From NCBI GenBank assembly GCA_031213475.1, contig JARUPZ010000017.1:7332167-7396166 (forward strand): a DNA stretch of 64,000 bases, written 5' to 3'. Below, piece by piece: positions 34,760 through 47,700 of this stretch. Position numbers and translations under genes: made by a program. The first letter of the stretch is position 1, and each line of letters begins with the position of its first letter. A model generated the notes under the pieces. It had not been told where the DNA came from. It worked only from the letters and a program-made list of their open reading frames with translations, and did not search any database. This DNA is from Nereocystis luetkeana (taxonomy: Eukaryota; Sar; Phaeophyceae; Laminariales; Laminariaceae).

Positions 34760-37700
34760 CGCGTGAGGGTCGCTCTATGGTCGCCTTCGGAAAAATCGGT
34801 TACACCGGTCGTGCTGAACGTTACACGCCTCGACGACTCACCTGGTTGCGGACCAACCGTTGTTAGAGGCTGTGCAGGACCTGCACATCCATTACATAGT
34901 GTAGTGCAGATCCAAACCAGGAGAAACATGCCCGTGTGTATGTTCTCGTGCCGTACAACCAGTAGAGCGCGCGGATTATTCCTCTGGTCTTACGTCGGGC
35001 AAAAGAACGTGGGCTGAATCATATGTACAAGGTGGGGATCTATCTGCCTTGAAAGATCTAGATCATGAGCTGTAGATGGCCTGTACTACTCTGGACCAAA
35101 ATATAAGACGGTTTATATGGAATATTTTACATGCGGTAAGGTCCCTATATTTCGGGTCAGAGTGGTAGCTGATCTGTCCGTCCTCGATGTCATCAAACAC
35201 TACGGATCACTTTTTTATTTTATTTTCCTTCCAACTTCACCTTCCTTGTTCTCCCCCCCCCCCTCCTCCCCCTCCCTCCCCCCCCCCAATGAATAGCTGT
35301 TATCCTGGCTACGGATAAATGCCCGGCGTATGACGACAACTGGATAGAGTTCTACCGCACCGCAGAGTTTGTCGACAAGCAGGTGATGAACTGGTGTGTG
35401 CTTTTGGTTGTTGTTTTCGATTGACGACTGCGTTTTGTCTTTATTTGTGTCTTTGGTTGGTTAGGGTTGCGTTGTGTTGCCCTACGTCGTGTTGTGTTGT
35501 GTCGTCGTGTTTGGCCTTGCCTTGTCTTGCCTTGTCGTGCCTTGTCGTGCCTTCTATCGGTTCGATACGACTCTGCTCGATTCGATTCCCGTATGACTAG
35601 TTCGGATTGGAGCAGTTTTGGTTGCCCCAAGATCCCCGCGACACTTCGTCGCGACGCATTGGTACTAAAATGAACCAGCGTTTCCGCTTTCCGGGGTGTC
35701 ACAGGACCGGAATGACCATTATCGTTTTTTTATTTCCTGTGAAATTGCTGCGATGTTCCCATTTTCCGCGATTAAGACCGGCTTGACTTTTTTTCGTGAT
35801 ATCTGCACATTTTTTTTATTTCTATAAGCCAACACAACTTTTGCACTCTCCATGATTATTCAAGAGCCCTCCATCAAATAAACATTTTTTGGCGTTTTTT
35901 TTTCGTCGATACCAACCAACGCAGCGGTTTCATTTTCGGTTTTCAAGACCCCCCGCAAGACCTCTTCACGTGATGCTCTTTGACTGAGCCGACGCAGCTT
36001 TCCGGTTCCCTTTTTCGGTGCACTGAAGACAGGAGTTGCCATTTCTTTATTTTCAGTGCTTGCTGTGTACGCGTGTTCCTCCTTTCAAGCGACGCACCGG
36101 TTCCGTTTTTGAAGAATGCAAGGCCGACGCAATCGGTTCTCGTAACACTTTGCTCTGCACCCGAAATTACGTTGCTGCTGCTCCTGTTCCGTCCTTGTAC
36201 ACAGGTACCGTGATACCTTTTGACTATTACGGGAGATCATAGTTAGTAGGACGTATGGAACAGATAAAACCTCTATATTTCCCTACTTTTACTGGCAATA
36301 TTTGGTCCTATTAACTATGGTCCCTCGTAATATTGAACAAGCCGACGCAACTTTCCGTTTTCCGTTTTCGACGTAGTCAAGACCGGGATGCCCAGTTGTC
36401 ATAGATCGACCGACGCAAACTGTTTCCCGTTTTTGGGGAGCAGGCGCCCCAGGCAGGTTTTCCCCTCTCGAGTGGTCGTGGTATGGAGGTACACGCCCAG
36501 GGGAATCGATCTCTCGGGTCGACACGGAATGAAGTGAAAAGACGTACCAGACCCTACTTTGCGACCGTCAACCTGTGTGTAATACCTGGTAGGACGATAC
36601 CTGGTACTATTTAGGGAGGGGAGAGGGGGGGAGGGGGGGGGGTGGGGGGCTGGTGTCAGTTTTTTTTTTTTTCGATTTTCGATTTTGTCAAGACTGCCAG
36701 AATCATTTCTCGTGATGTTTGTGCACGTTGCTGGTGACTGAACCGATGCTATGCCGCGTCTGCTGCTCGTCCTGACGGTATCTGAAAACCGGTGTGTGGG
36801 GTGTGTGTGGGGGGGGGAGCAGACCGAGGCGGAGAACTTCATCACAGAGGTTTACCGAGCGTTCTCGGCTCAAAATCAGAGAACGTCGTCGCCTGAATGC
36901 TGGGACGAGGCTAAGGACTTCGAAGAGGTGATAACTCGGGCTTTGGTCTGTGGTGTGGCGTGTGGCGGTGGCCGTGGTGATGTTGGGTGCTAGTGGTGGT
37001 TGTGGTGGTGGTGGCGGTAGTCGGGGTGTCGTTGTTGTTGGCGGTGGTGGTGGGGGTGTTGTTGGTGATGGTGTTTTTTGTTGCTCTTCGGTTAATTGGT
37101 TGATCGTCGTGCGTGTTTGTTCGTTTTGTCTATTACGGGGGACCATAGTTAATACCAGGTAAGACCTATTGTATACATAAAAACCTATACCAGGGTATAT
37201 TCAACCATTTTTACTTTCAATATTTGGTCCTACCTGGTAATAACTATGGTCCCCCGTAATAGTTGGTGGTGGTGGTACGTGCCAGTGGTTTGCTGGCTTG
37301 TCGATTCGTCGACTAGTTGGTTAGTTGGTTCACCCTTTCAGGGTTGCAGTCCCGTTCTGGGGACAAACCACCTGCCAGGTATGATTTGCGTGGTTTGTCC
37401 CCAGCCCCCAAAAACGGGACTACCGCAGTCTTGAGAGGGTCTACCATTAGTAGTTGCCTGGTAGTTTTTTGATTGGTTTGTTTGGTTACTCGATTGTTAC
37501 AATTGATTTTGGTTGCTTGTATTTGCTTTGTTGGTCGTTTGGTTAACTTCTGGACGACTGATACGGCAGTAGAGCTCGCCACGTATTCGACACGAGACGA
37601 AGAGTCCTGGCAATACCCCATGAACACAAATGGCCGATTGGGTTGGGGTTAGTTTTTCTCGTGGTCGTCTATCGTAAGCATTGGACCTCAACCACGGCGT

Positions 37701-38702
37701 GGAAGTCCGCTCTGTCCCGACTTCGTTAGGAACGTTTCAATCGAATATTTCGACATTGCAAATATCCTTGTGTTCCGGAACAGATCTGTGGACCCCTTTT
37801 GGAACGGCCGTCCCGTGTTGGAGACAAAACGCTCGGGATTCTGAGTCGTTTGTCTCGTAAACCCTAGTAGAAACTGCAGTTCGGTGTTGGGGCCGAACCC
37901 CTCAGGGTGTCGGTGGGTTGTCTCGTTATCCCTTCAAGGACCGCAGTCCGGTTGTCGGGGTCAAGCCACTCGAATTCTAAGCAGTTTTTCCCCCAAGACA
38001 GGACTGCGCTTCTAAAGGAGGGTTGAGCGGTGATGTACCCTCGATTGGTGGGTGGGTTGGTTGGTTGAGTCGCGTGGTTGCGATTGGGTGATTGGTCAAA
38101 AAAAAAAATCTGATGGAAAGGCGGGTTGATTGATTCGTTTGGTTCGTCGATTGGTTGGTTGGTTGGTTGTTTTCATCGGTTCGCCCGGTTGTATTCTGAA
38201 TACCTGGATTGCTCTATCCGGGGGAAGGAAACACGACAAACGTCGAAAACGACACCTCTCACCTCTAAAATGTCATATTGTACACGAACCAAGCATGTAT
38301 GTACGGGTTGCTACGAGAATATATAAGCTTTTTTGTTTTTCGCTTAGTTTTTTTACTAGGCTTAGCACCCCCCCACCCCCCCCCCCCCTTGGGTTCCTAA
38401 CATTGTATAGACTCGTTGTGGTGTTATCGTGCGTGTTCCGCTCGCTGGCTTGATTGGTACGTACTTGGCTGCTGCGTTTTGTGTACATACGAAGTATGCA
38501 GATTTTCACCGTTACGAACGCGCGGCGAGAAAAAACAGGGAAGTAAAAAACACTTGAATTTTGTGTGGTATGTCGGGTTGGTTGTTTAGCGTCTGACCGC
38601 TCGCTGGCTTGCTTTGTCATTTTTTTCTTCGCTGATGTTGGATCACGAGTACGGTCTCTGCTTGGCTCGCTGAAGTGGGGTTCGTTGACGTGTTGTCGTT
38701 GC

Positions 38703-38748
<46 letters not shown>

Positions 38749-41700
38749 GATGTTGCTGTTGTTGTCGTTGTTTTTATTTATCGTTCCTTTTTTGTTTGTT
38801 CCAACCCTGCGTCTGTTGCCGTCCGCGCCTCCCTCTTGACAATTTCCCCCCGTCAAAACCTCCAGCACAAGCTCGAGCTACACGCCCCGTACAATCTGTG
38901 GGACTGCGCCAATGTGCTCAGGGACGCTGGCGAGGTCCAGACGGTCAACCTTATCGACGAAGGCACTCCTCCGGCGGGCTTCACTGGCATCACTGGCGGG
39001 TACGTCTTGCGTAGAGACACGCTGTCCGTATGGTACCTGATGGTGGGGGTGGTGGTCGTTGTGTTGGTGGTCGTTGTGCTCGTGGCGTTACTGTTGTTGT
39101 TTGGTAATGCTGTCGGTGTGTGCGTGTTGGGATTTTGTTTGGTGAGGGTGGTGTTATTCGCGGGTGCTGTAGGCGTGTGTGAATGTTTTTTTCTGTCTCC
39201 ACTTTCGTGTTGGTATTTCATTGACTGTATTGCGTTGTTGTATGTAACACAGCTGGCGTTACTGTTGTTCGTGGTGTTGCCGGTGGTTGTAGCTGCCGTT
39301 GTGACTGTTGTGGTGTTGGGGTGGTTTGTGAATGCTGTGACTCTTGTGGTGTCGGGCGGTTGCGACGTTCGTGATTGGGGCGGTGATTGGGGCTCGTGGC
39401 TGTTTTGTGGTGAGGATTGTGATCGGCGCTACTCTGTAGCACAGTCGCCTTCCGGCTCTCTCATCTGTTTGCTTTCTTTTTGTCTGTTTCGCCCTTGCAG
39501 TTTCGGCTGTTTCGGCTGTTTTGACTACCAGGGTGAAGATTTTGCCATTTTTTTCGCATGTGTTTGTTTCCTTTACTGGTTCCAGCGGCCATTGGACTGA
39601 CCGTGATCTCCTCCCCCCCCCCCCCCCCTCCCGCTCCTCCCCTCGACAGGTTCGATTACTTGACGTACCTCGTTAAGTGGATTGAGGATAAGAAATACGA
39701 GCAAAGCGTCGTCGGGCGATACGTCGGCGGGCTCTACATCGCCGAGTGAGCATACTTGGTTGGATCCAACTCCTGTTCGTTGGTGGACTTCATTTGCTTT
39801 GCTTTGGTTGGTTTCGGCCTGGCTTTGGTTGGTGTTGGCTTGGCTTTTATTGACTTTGGCTGGCTTGGCTTGGCTGGATTGGTTTGGCTTGGCTTGGCTT
39901 GGCCTCTATTCTCCATTTAAACGACTGGACATATAGGAGAGTAGTATATAGTACCTGGTATCTCCTTTCCCGCGTTCATCTCAAGCTCGTTTGTTTTCTT
40001 TTAGTTTTTTTTTTTTTTTATCTCTCTACTTCGGGCTCCTCGCCCCCTCTCGATGTTTTTTTACTGGTTTCGTTTATTATCGTATACGAGGTACCAAGTA
40101 TGTGATAACCTCGGGACTACAGTATCCCTCCCTTTGACTCTCCCCTCTTCGTTATTGTTTCATGTGATCCTTGGCTTTCTTTTCGCTGTTCTCCTTTTGT
40201 CTCTCTCACCTCTCGCTATTCTCTCTTGCCTCTTCTACTTTTTCACCGTACTGTTTGTCAAGATTTTTTGTTGTTGCAGGGGTAGAAATGTTTTCACCAA
40301 CCAACCAAATATAACCCGAAAAAAAAACAACCGACAAACCAATCAGCTATTTAATCAAATCAACCAAAGAGAGAGATCGATCAGCCGACTACAGCGCGCA
40401 ACCAACCAACAAACCAAATCAATCAACCGATCAATCAATCAACCAACCAACCAATCTGGTGCTCCGACTGTCTCGCATCTCCTTGCAGCATGAACCAGCG
40501 CATGTCGGAGGTGATCACTCATGTCAGAAGCGGGCGATCGCCAGATGTCGGAAGGCTCACGGGCATGCACGTGACACTGGGGCACTACCCGACCCTGAAG
40601 GGGATCGCCGGAGCTTTGGACATTGGCGGCCTTGAGGGCATTCCCGAGTGAGCCTTTTGTGATACGCTGCTTACATATTTTTTTGTTTCCTGTATTTTGG
40701 TTTTTGACATGGACTGGTCAATGTATCGGGCGAAAGCCCAAAAATAGGAAAATAGGCATACAGCTACGCACGCCTCTGGAGCCATTTATAGGTACACTGC
40801 ATAATCCACTCGGGAAAGGTCCTCCCGGCTCTCCGTCTGATTGGCCAGCGCCCGATCGTGCCTGCTGTTGGGTGAAACGTTTGCAGTGTCACTTCTCGTG
40901 GCTGTTGCGTGAACAGTTTGCGGTTACACCTCTCCGTGGCTACTTGAGTTGGGCTTCACCAGGGTTTGTCTTGAGTTGTACACGTAAATAGCTCAAACGG
41001 CGTAAGTAGGTATAAGTGTTTTTGGCTTTTGCCCTGCTGCGTTCGTTGGTTCATACTGGTATATATTTTGTCCAACCTTGTCATTTAGGTAATATCCGTA
41101 CTTGGTGCGGCTATGGGCGGGGCGATTACCCAGCCGGGTGATGTTGTGTTGCGTGTTTAGTTCACTGTCGGTGTCATCCATTGCCCCAGGGGCAATGCGA
41201 CAGCGTGTAACGCCCCCGCTATTGAAGCGGAGGAGTACAGAGAAGGCGAGTTTTCCTCTTATCCGTTCATGCCCTTGTTTTGATGTTCGGCTTGACGTGT
41301 GGCGGCTTGACGTGTGGTTTTTCTAGTTTTTTTTTGTGGTTTGTATTGCCGATAGGTTTTGTCTTGGAAGCCGAGTTTTGTGTGTTTGACGCCAAGATTG
41401 TGTTGACGGGTGGCTTGTCTTGAGGTTGCAGTAGTTTGGTTTTGTCCTGACGAAGGCTACAGTCTGTAGTCTTGACTCTTTCGCTTTTCGTGCTGCTCTT
41501 GCTGCTGCCGCTCCTGCTGTTCGTTCCTTGCTCCTGCTCCTGCCGCCGCTTGTCCTGCCGCTGATGCGACTGTTGATTTTGCCGCTGCCGGTGTCGCTGT
41601 TATGGCTGTTGCCGCTGTTTCTTCTTGTGTTGCTGCTGTTGCTGTTGTCGCTCTCGGCACTTCGCTGCTGCCGGTCTTGCTGCTCTTGTTGCGACTGCTT

Positions 41701-44700
41701 CTTCTTGTGCTGCCGCTATTGCTACTGCTGCTGCTGCCGGTGTCGCTGTAATGGCTGTTGCCGCTGTTTCTTCTTGTGTTGCTGCTGTTGCTGTTGTCGC
41801 TCTCGCCACTTCGCTGCTGCCGGTCTTGCTGCTCTTGTTGCGACTGCTTCTTCTTGTGCTGCTGCTGCCGGTGCTGCTGCTGCTGCTTCCGCTTCTTCTG
41901 TGTGATGACAGCTACGCGGCGCACTTGACGTTCGAGCTCCTGCACGTGGCCGGCGCCGACACCGATGCGGGCGAAGACGATTTCGCCGTTCGCATCCTCT
42001 ACCAAAACACGTGCGTCACGCATACATCCAGGGTGGGCGGGGGGGGGGGGGGGGGGGTGGGGGGTGTACTCGATATGAGAGATGTACTCGATCTCATGCT
42101 TGGCCGTAGTCGTATGACCATGGACCAGGGGGGGGAGGTACGAACTCATTTGTTGTTCGCCTTGGTGACTTGACCATCGACCACGCATGCCCGTCGAGAC
42201 CACACCATTTTACCACTCCTGATAGAGAAACACCGACACCTGCAATGTTGGGCGCTCATAGCATTTTTTTTCCCGTACGTTACGTACCGGTAACACATTT
42301 TGCCTTAAGAGGGGGGGGGGGGTGAGGAGGCACTGGTTTCTCGGAATTTCGATCCTTTCCTTTTTTGCTAAACCCTTCGATATCTCGGGCAGGTCCTCGA
42401 TTCCCGCTTATTGTTCCAAAACTTTGAAGGCAGATGCAGTCGTGATCTGTCTGATCTGGCTCATGTTGTGATAGGTGCGAGCATGGTAAGTTTTAGAAGT
42501 AACGCCGTAACGAGCTTGATTTTTATTTTCGGTGCCCACCGCTGTAACAGCAGTAGTATTTCGTATCGGATCGTATCATGGGATATCATATCATACCATA
42601 TCATATCATACTTCGTTTTTTTTTTTTTTTTTTTTTCTTGTCGTCCAACAGATCGAGCTCGGACAACATGAAGTTCGTGTACATGAGCATCATCTTTGAC
42701 GACGAGAACTCCCTCGGCTTGGACGGAGACCTCGCCACCCCCCGCGACCTGACGACCGGCATCATGGGCTGGAACCAGTGGTCTTACCTCATGGACCACC
42801 AGTTCGCCGGCGAACCCGCGTACTACCAAGAAGGGCAAGAGGAGTGGTGAGCGGAGGGGAGGGGAGGGGAGGGGGGGGGGGGGGTGAGGGGGGGAGAGGG
42901 GAGGGGAGGGGAGGGGAAGGGAGGGGAGGGAAAGGGTGGGGAGGTGGATGGGGGTGGGGCGGGTGCGGGGGGGGGGGGGGGGGAGATGTACTCTTGGTGA
43001 TGGCCGTAGTCGTATGACCGTAGACCCTCGCATCCCTGCGATGCCGGGACGGAGCGCGTCGGTTCGGGTGCCGGGGGGGGGGGGGGGTGTTGTACTCGAT
43101 GCATGGCAGTAGCTTTATGACCATATGTAGACCCTCGCGTCCCTACAATGCCGGGATCGGTTATCCGTCAGACGTGTGAGCAGTCGGGAGATGGGAAGGG
43201 TTGGGAGAGGGGAGGGGGCGGGAATGGGCGTCGGAGGGGGTGGAGGAGGCCAATGTTGTCGGAGTGGCGGAGGAGGCTGTGCTGGGGAGGTAGGAGGTTT
43301 TATGGCTTTTTTTTTGGGACGGGGTGGGGGGGGGGTGAGGGGAGGTGCCAGTAGTGCGAGAGGCTGTGTATGTCTGCCGTCTTAATGTGCGTACTGTTTG
43401 TTATGGTTTGTGGTGTGCAGGGGTAGAAACGTTTTCGCCAACCAACCAACTAATCCGAAAAAAACAACCGACAAACCAATCAGCGAATCACATCAACCAA
43501 GGGAGAGATCGGTCAGCCAACTGCAGTACGCGACCAACCAACAAACCAAATAGATCAACCGATCGATCAATCAACCAACCAATCTGGTGCTTCGACTGTC
43601 TCGCATCTAATCAATTAGCCCAACTCTATCAACCAACCAAGCGAAGCAACCAATCCATCAACTAACCAACCAATCAATCAATCAACCAATCAATCAACCA
43701 ATCAGGTGCTTGGACTGTCTCGCCACGGAGTCCGACACATGCTTGGCCGTGGAGCTCCGCGCGATGACGCAGCTGTGGGAGGAGGCCGTCGGAGAGGTGC
43801 AGAGCGCGAACAACGCAAGGGAAGAGGTGGACGACGGGGTCGAGGGTGAGCATATCGCGATGGTGTTGTTGCCGGTGTTGGTGTTAGTGGCGTTGTTGGT
43901 ATTGTTGATGGTGGGGGTGGTGGTAAAGGTAGTGATGGTGGTGGGGGTCATGGGGGTGGGGATGGCGTCGTTAGGGTTGGAAGCGGTGTCGGGAGCCCAG
44001 AGAAGTGGCGGTATTTGGTGTGCATGGGGGTGGTGTTTCATGCCGGCGCCAGGCTCGTCGTCGTCGAAAACAACAGCCGGCCTACTTTGGTGTCATCGAG
44101 GCTGGTCGGGGCTCCCACCACAGCAGCCTTCTGCGTACGTACTACTCGGCGTCCATGTGCGTGGTCGTCTTACGCGCAGAGCACCACTTTTGTCCTGGAC
44201 TGCCCCCCTGATCCAGACTCTGTTCTTCTGGCCGGGGGGCTTGTTGCTCTTCCCGTACACCTTGGCAGGCACAGCGCGGTCGCTCCTGTACTGCCCCATC
44301 TCGCCGCAGTTGCGGTAGATGGCGGAACTGGGATCACGTGATGCGTCCGTATCGTAGCGCTTGTCGAACCATTTTACTACTGTTGTCCCGTTTTGGGGAC
44401 ACACCACTCGAATTCTACAGTAGGTAGTTTTGTCCCCAAAATGGGACTGCACTGCTCAAAGGGTTAAGAATCGGAATGGGTAGTTTGATTTTTTAGGAAT
44501 TGCTTTCAAAATGCCTCTGCCAAGCCTTTCGACCGCCTCTTTCAATTTGTGTTTTCGTTATGTTTTTGTCGAGCTCCTCTTGAATCGCAACACCCCCTGT
44601 ATGATGAGGCGAAATTGGAAACTCTTTTGTTTTCATTTGTGTGCTCGTTCCTTTGTTCTAGACTTGCAGCCCCCGACCTGGCCCATGCTGAACACGGAAC

Positions 44701-47700
44701 ACTGTAACATCGCGCCTCCCTTCCACTCCCCGATTAATCCACCCCCCCCTCCGGCGAAAGGAAATGCCTACACCGGAAATTAAATCAACTCATTGAAGCT
44801 GTCGTCCATATGCAAGTACGCCTCAAAAGCGGTTCTTAGTAGGATGCAGCTCACCCTTCATGCGACTCGCCAGACACCTCACGGCGCTTCGCGCTTGGTG
44901 CAAGCAATGTCTGCCTGGTCGGTGAAAACCCGACATGCTCCGTCCCGACACTGTAGGGATGCGAGGGTCTATGGTCATACGACTACGGCCATGCATGAGA
45001 TCGAGTACATCTCTCCTATCGAGTACACCCCCCCCTCCGGTGAAAACCCGACATGCTCCGTACCGGCATTGTAGGGATGCGAGGGTCTTGGTCATACGGC
45101 CTCGGCCTTGCATGAGATCGAGTACATAAAACTACTTGGACATATCTCACTCTCTGAGCGTGCTCGGTTGGTACATCCCTGGCCTCTCAGAGCTCCCACT
45201 TCGAAATCGCCTCCTTTCATTTCTCGCCGGACCTTTCCTGCGGGTCTTTGTTTCCTCCATCTATTTTTTCGCTCCGTGCGCGTGCGTGTACTCGGAGCAC
45301 TGCACCGCGGGAGATATCTCGTTTTGAGTACACCCCCCCGTCCAATATCTCCTGTGTGTGTTTTTTTTGTTTCGCTGTTGGCCCCCCTTGACCTGGCCCT
45401 GCTGAACACTAAACAAAAATTCTCCTTTCATCCCCGCCCACCTCCCTGTTCCCACCGCCTTCCGATATCTTGACGAAACCCTTGTATTTTATTGTATTAT
45501 CTTTCTTTCCTTTTTTGTTCCTTTTTTTTTTTTTCTTGCTTTTGCTCTGTTTGCAGCGCCCCACCTCGCCCTGCTGAGCATCTTCGGCCTGATCTTGGGG
45601 ATCGGAATCGGCGTTTGCATCAGGCCGTGCCTGGACAGGCGAAACGCGAGGGCGAAAGCTAGCAACAGCTCCATCGCAGGAAACCGAGGCTTGGAAGCGT
45701 GGAGCAGACCAAGGTAATGGGGACGGGGAACTGGAAAAAGGGGCAGAGGGGGGAGGTAGGGTTGGGGTGTGTACTCATTTTCGTGCGTGGCTGAAATCGT
45801 AAGCCGAATAGACCCTCGCATCCCTACCGTGTCGGCACGGAGATCGCCGGGTAGATCGCCGGGTTTTTCACCGGCGTAGAAAGTGTTTTGAGGTAGCAGG
45901 GGGGGGGGTGGGGTGTGAGGCATTCGGGGGAGCGCGGGGGGCGGGAGAGGGGCAGGGAGAACATGGACGAACTGATCTGTTCGTGAGATTTTGACTGGGT
46001 TTTGTCACTGTTTTGGAGGGGAGACGTTGACTGGAGGGGGGAGGAGGAAGATGGATGAGTGGGTGGGTGGATAGAACGGTCTTCAGGTGCTTTTGGTCGG
46101 GGATTTTTTTTCTGTTTTTGTGGGCGTTTTTTACCGGGGAGGTTTCGGAAGGATGAATGAGGGGGAGATGCAGGGGTTGTCAGTTTTGGTGCGGTTCGGT
46201 TTCCGTGTGAAACGTTTTGCCGAATGGGGGAGAATTTGGGGGGGGGTGGGGGGGGGGGTGTACCCGACAGGAGACATGCACTCTTATCTCATGCATGGCC
46301 GTAGTCGTATGGGGTGGGGAAGGGGGGGGTGATAGATACCTGGTGCGTATCATGGGGTGTTTAGCGTATGCTTGTTGGTTGTCCTCTGCGGGAACCATTC
46401 TTCAGAGGAGGGAGTTGCAGCGGTACATGAGTTCTTGTTTTTTTTTTTTTTTCTGTTCGGTTTTTAGTCATGCTCGGGCCAAGTCAGGGTTTCTGGGTGC
46501 GCGAGAGGGCGGGGCTGTATGAGTCAACGTCTCGGCATCTGTTTGGCCCCCCGATGTTGGTTGTGTTTTATGCCGAGGGCCGCAAGGGTGGCTATTGGGA
46601 CGTTTTGGCACGTGTTTTTCCAATTTTGCATTTGTTTTGATCCCGTCACCATGTTTTTCACGACTTTTCTTGTTTTGAAAAAAAAAATAATCCCACCTAT
46701 TCTTTCTTGTTTCGTATATGTTCGGCGTTCATGTTTTTGCGGCGAGATAGCGTTCAAAGCCTCGCCACGCACACAACACACTCGTTTTTTTTTTCGGTTT
46801 TTGGGAAGAGAAACGTTCGCGACCTTTTTTACCAGGGTTGATTTTCGGTCCCTGGCATATGCTTCTGAAGGGGTGTGGGGGTGGATCTGGGGGGGGGTAG
46901 AGGACAGTAGGTCTCTGCCTTATTTAATGGTGTCGCTTTTTTTTGTTTTTTTTTTTCGGCTGGATATGTGAGGCGAGGAATGGAACCGTAGGTTGATTGT
47001 TTTTTATTCGAATATTTTTGGGACGGGAATGGGGGAGGGGGGGGGTGGGGTGACGGCGGCGGCCGGGGCATATGCACACGCCCGTCTTTCGACAGTTTCG
47101 GTTCGATTTTCTGCGGTTGAAAAGGCGTTTTGAGGGGGGGGAGATGTTTGTGTGTCAGTGGCAAAAATATGAGTGCTCTGGATGCTTGGAAGGTTTGTTT
47201 TGGGGTGGGGCGGGGGGGGGGGGTGAGGTCGAACTCCCGTTGGGGTTGGCTATGCTCTCAGTTTTTCCCGATTGCGGCTGGATTTGCCGCGTTTTTATCG
47301 GTATTCGTTCACGGGGCTTGACCATGAGTATAAATCACCCTAATAGCACTGAACTCCCGTTGGGTGGCTAAAACACTTGAAAATAGAGTTGGATACATTC
47401 TTGTGCGCACCTGCAGGGTTCAAGGGGCAAGGGGTGCCCCGGCGAGGGTAGGATACCACACACGCAGATCGTATGCACGTGGTCGAGAAACGGTGGACGT
47501 ATGTATGTGATGTCTTACACGCAGGAGGCCTCCCTCCGCCGGCATTTTTTCTGAGCTGAGAGAGTGCATACGCCGAGCGATGCACTTGGCGTCTACAAAA
47601 AAAAAAAGGTCTCGACGGTTTATTCTCATTCCCACCACTTTCGGCGCGTTTGCGTGTGCCCCCCCCCCCCCCTCCCCCCCCCCCCCGTTAGCTATGGCAT

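Noticed and set aside
38836-39600. 254-codon plus-strand membrane protein
   Set aside because: Only its first part is exon 6; the hydrophobic rest is the GTTGTGGTGTTG low-complexity intron 6 read past the donor GTACGT.
41457-42203. 248-codon minus-strand Gln/Ala/Ser-rich protein
   Set aside because: It is the shadow of the TGCTGC/TTCTTG repeats in intron 8 and of exon 9 on the other strand.
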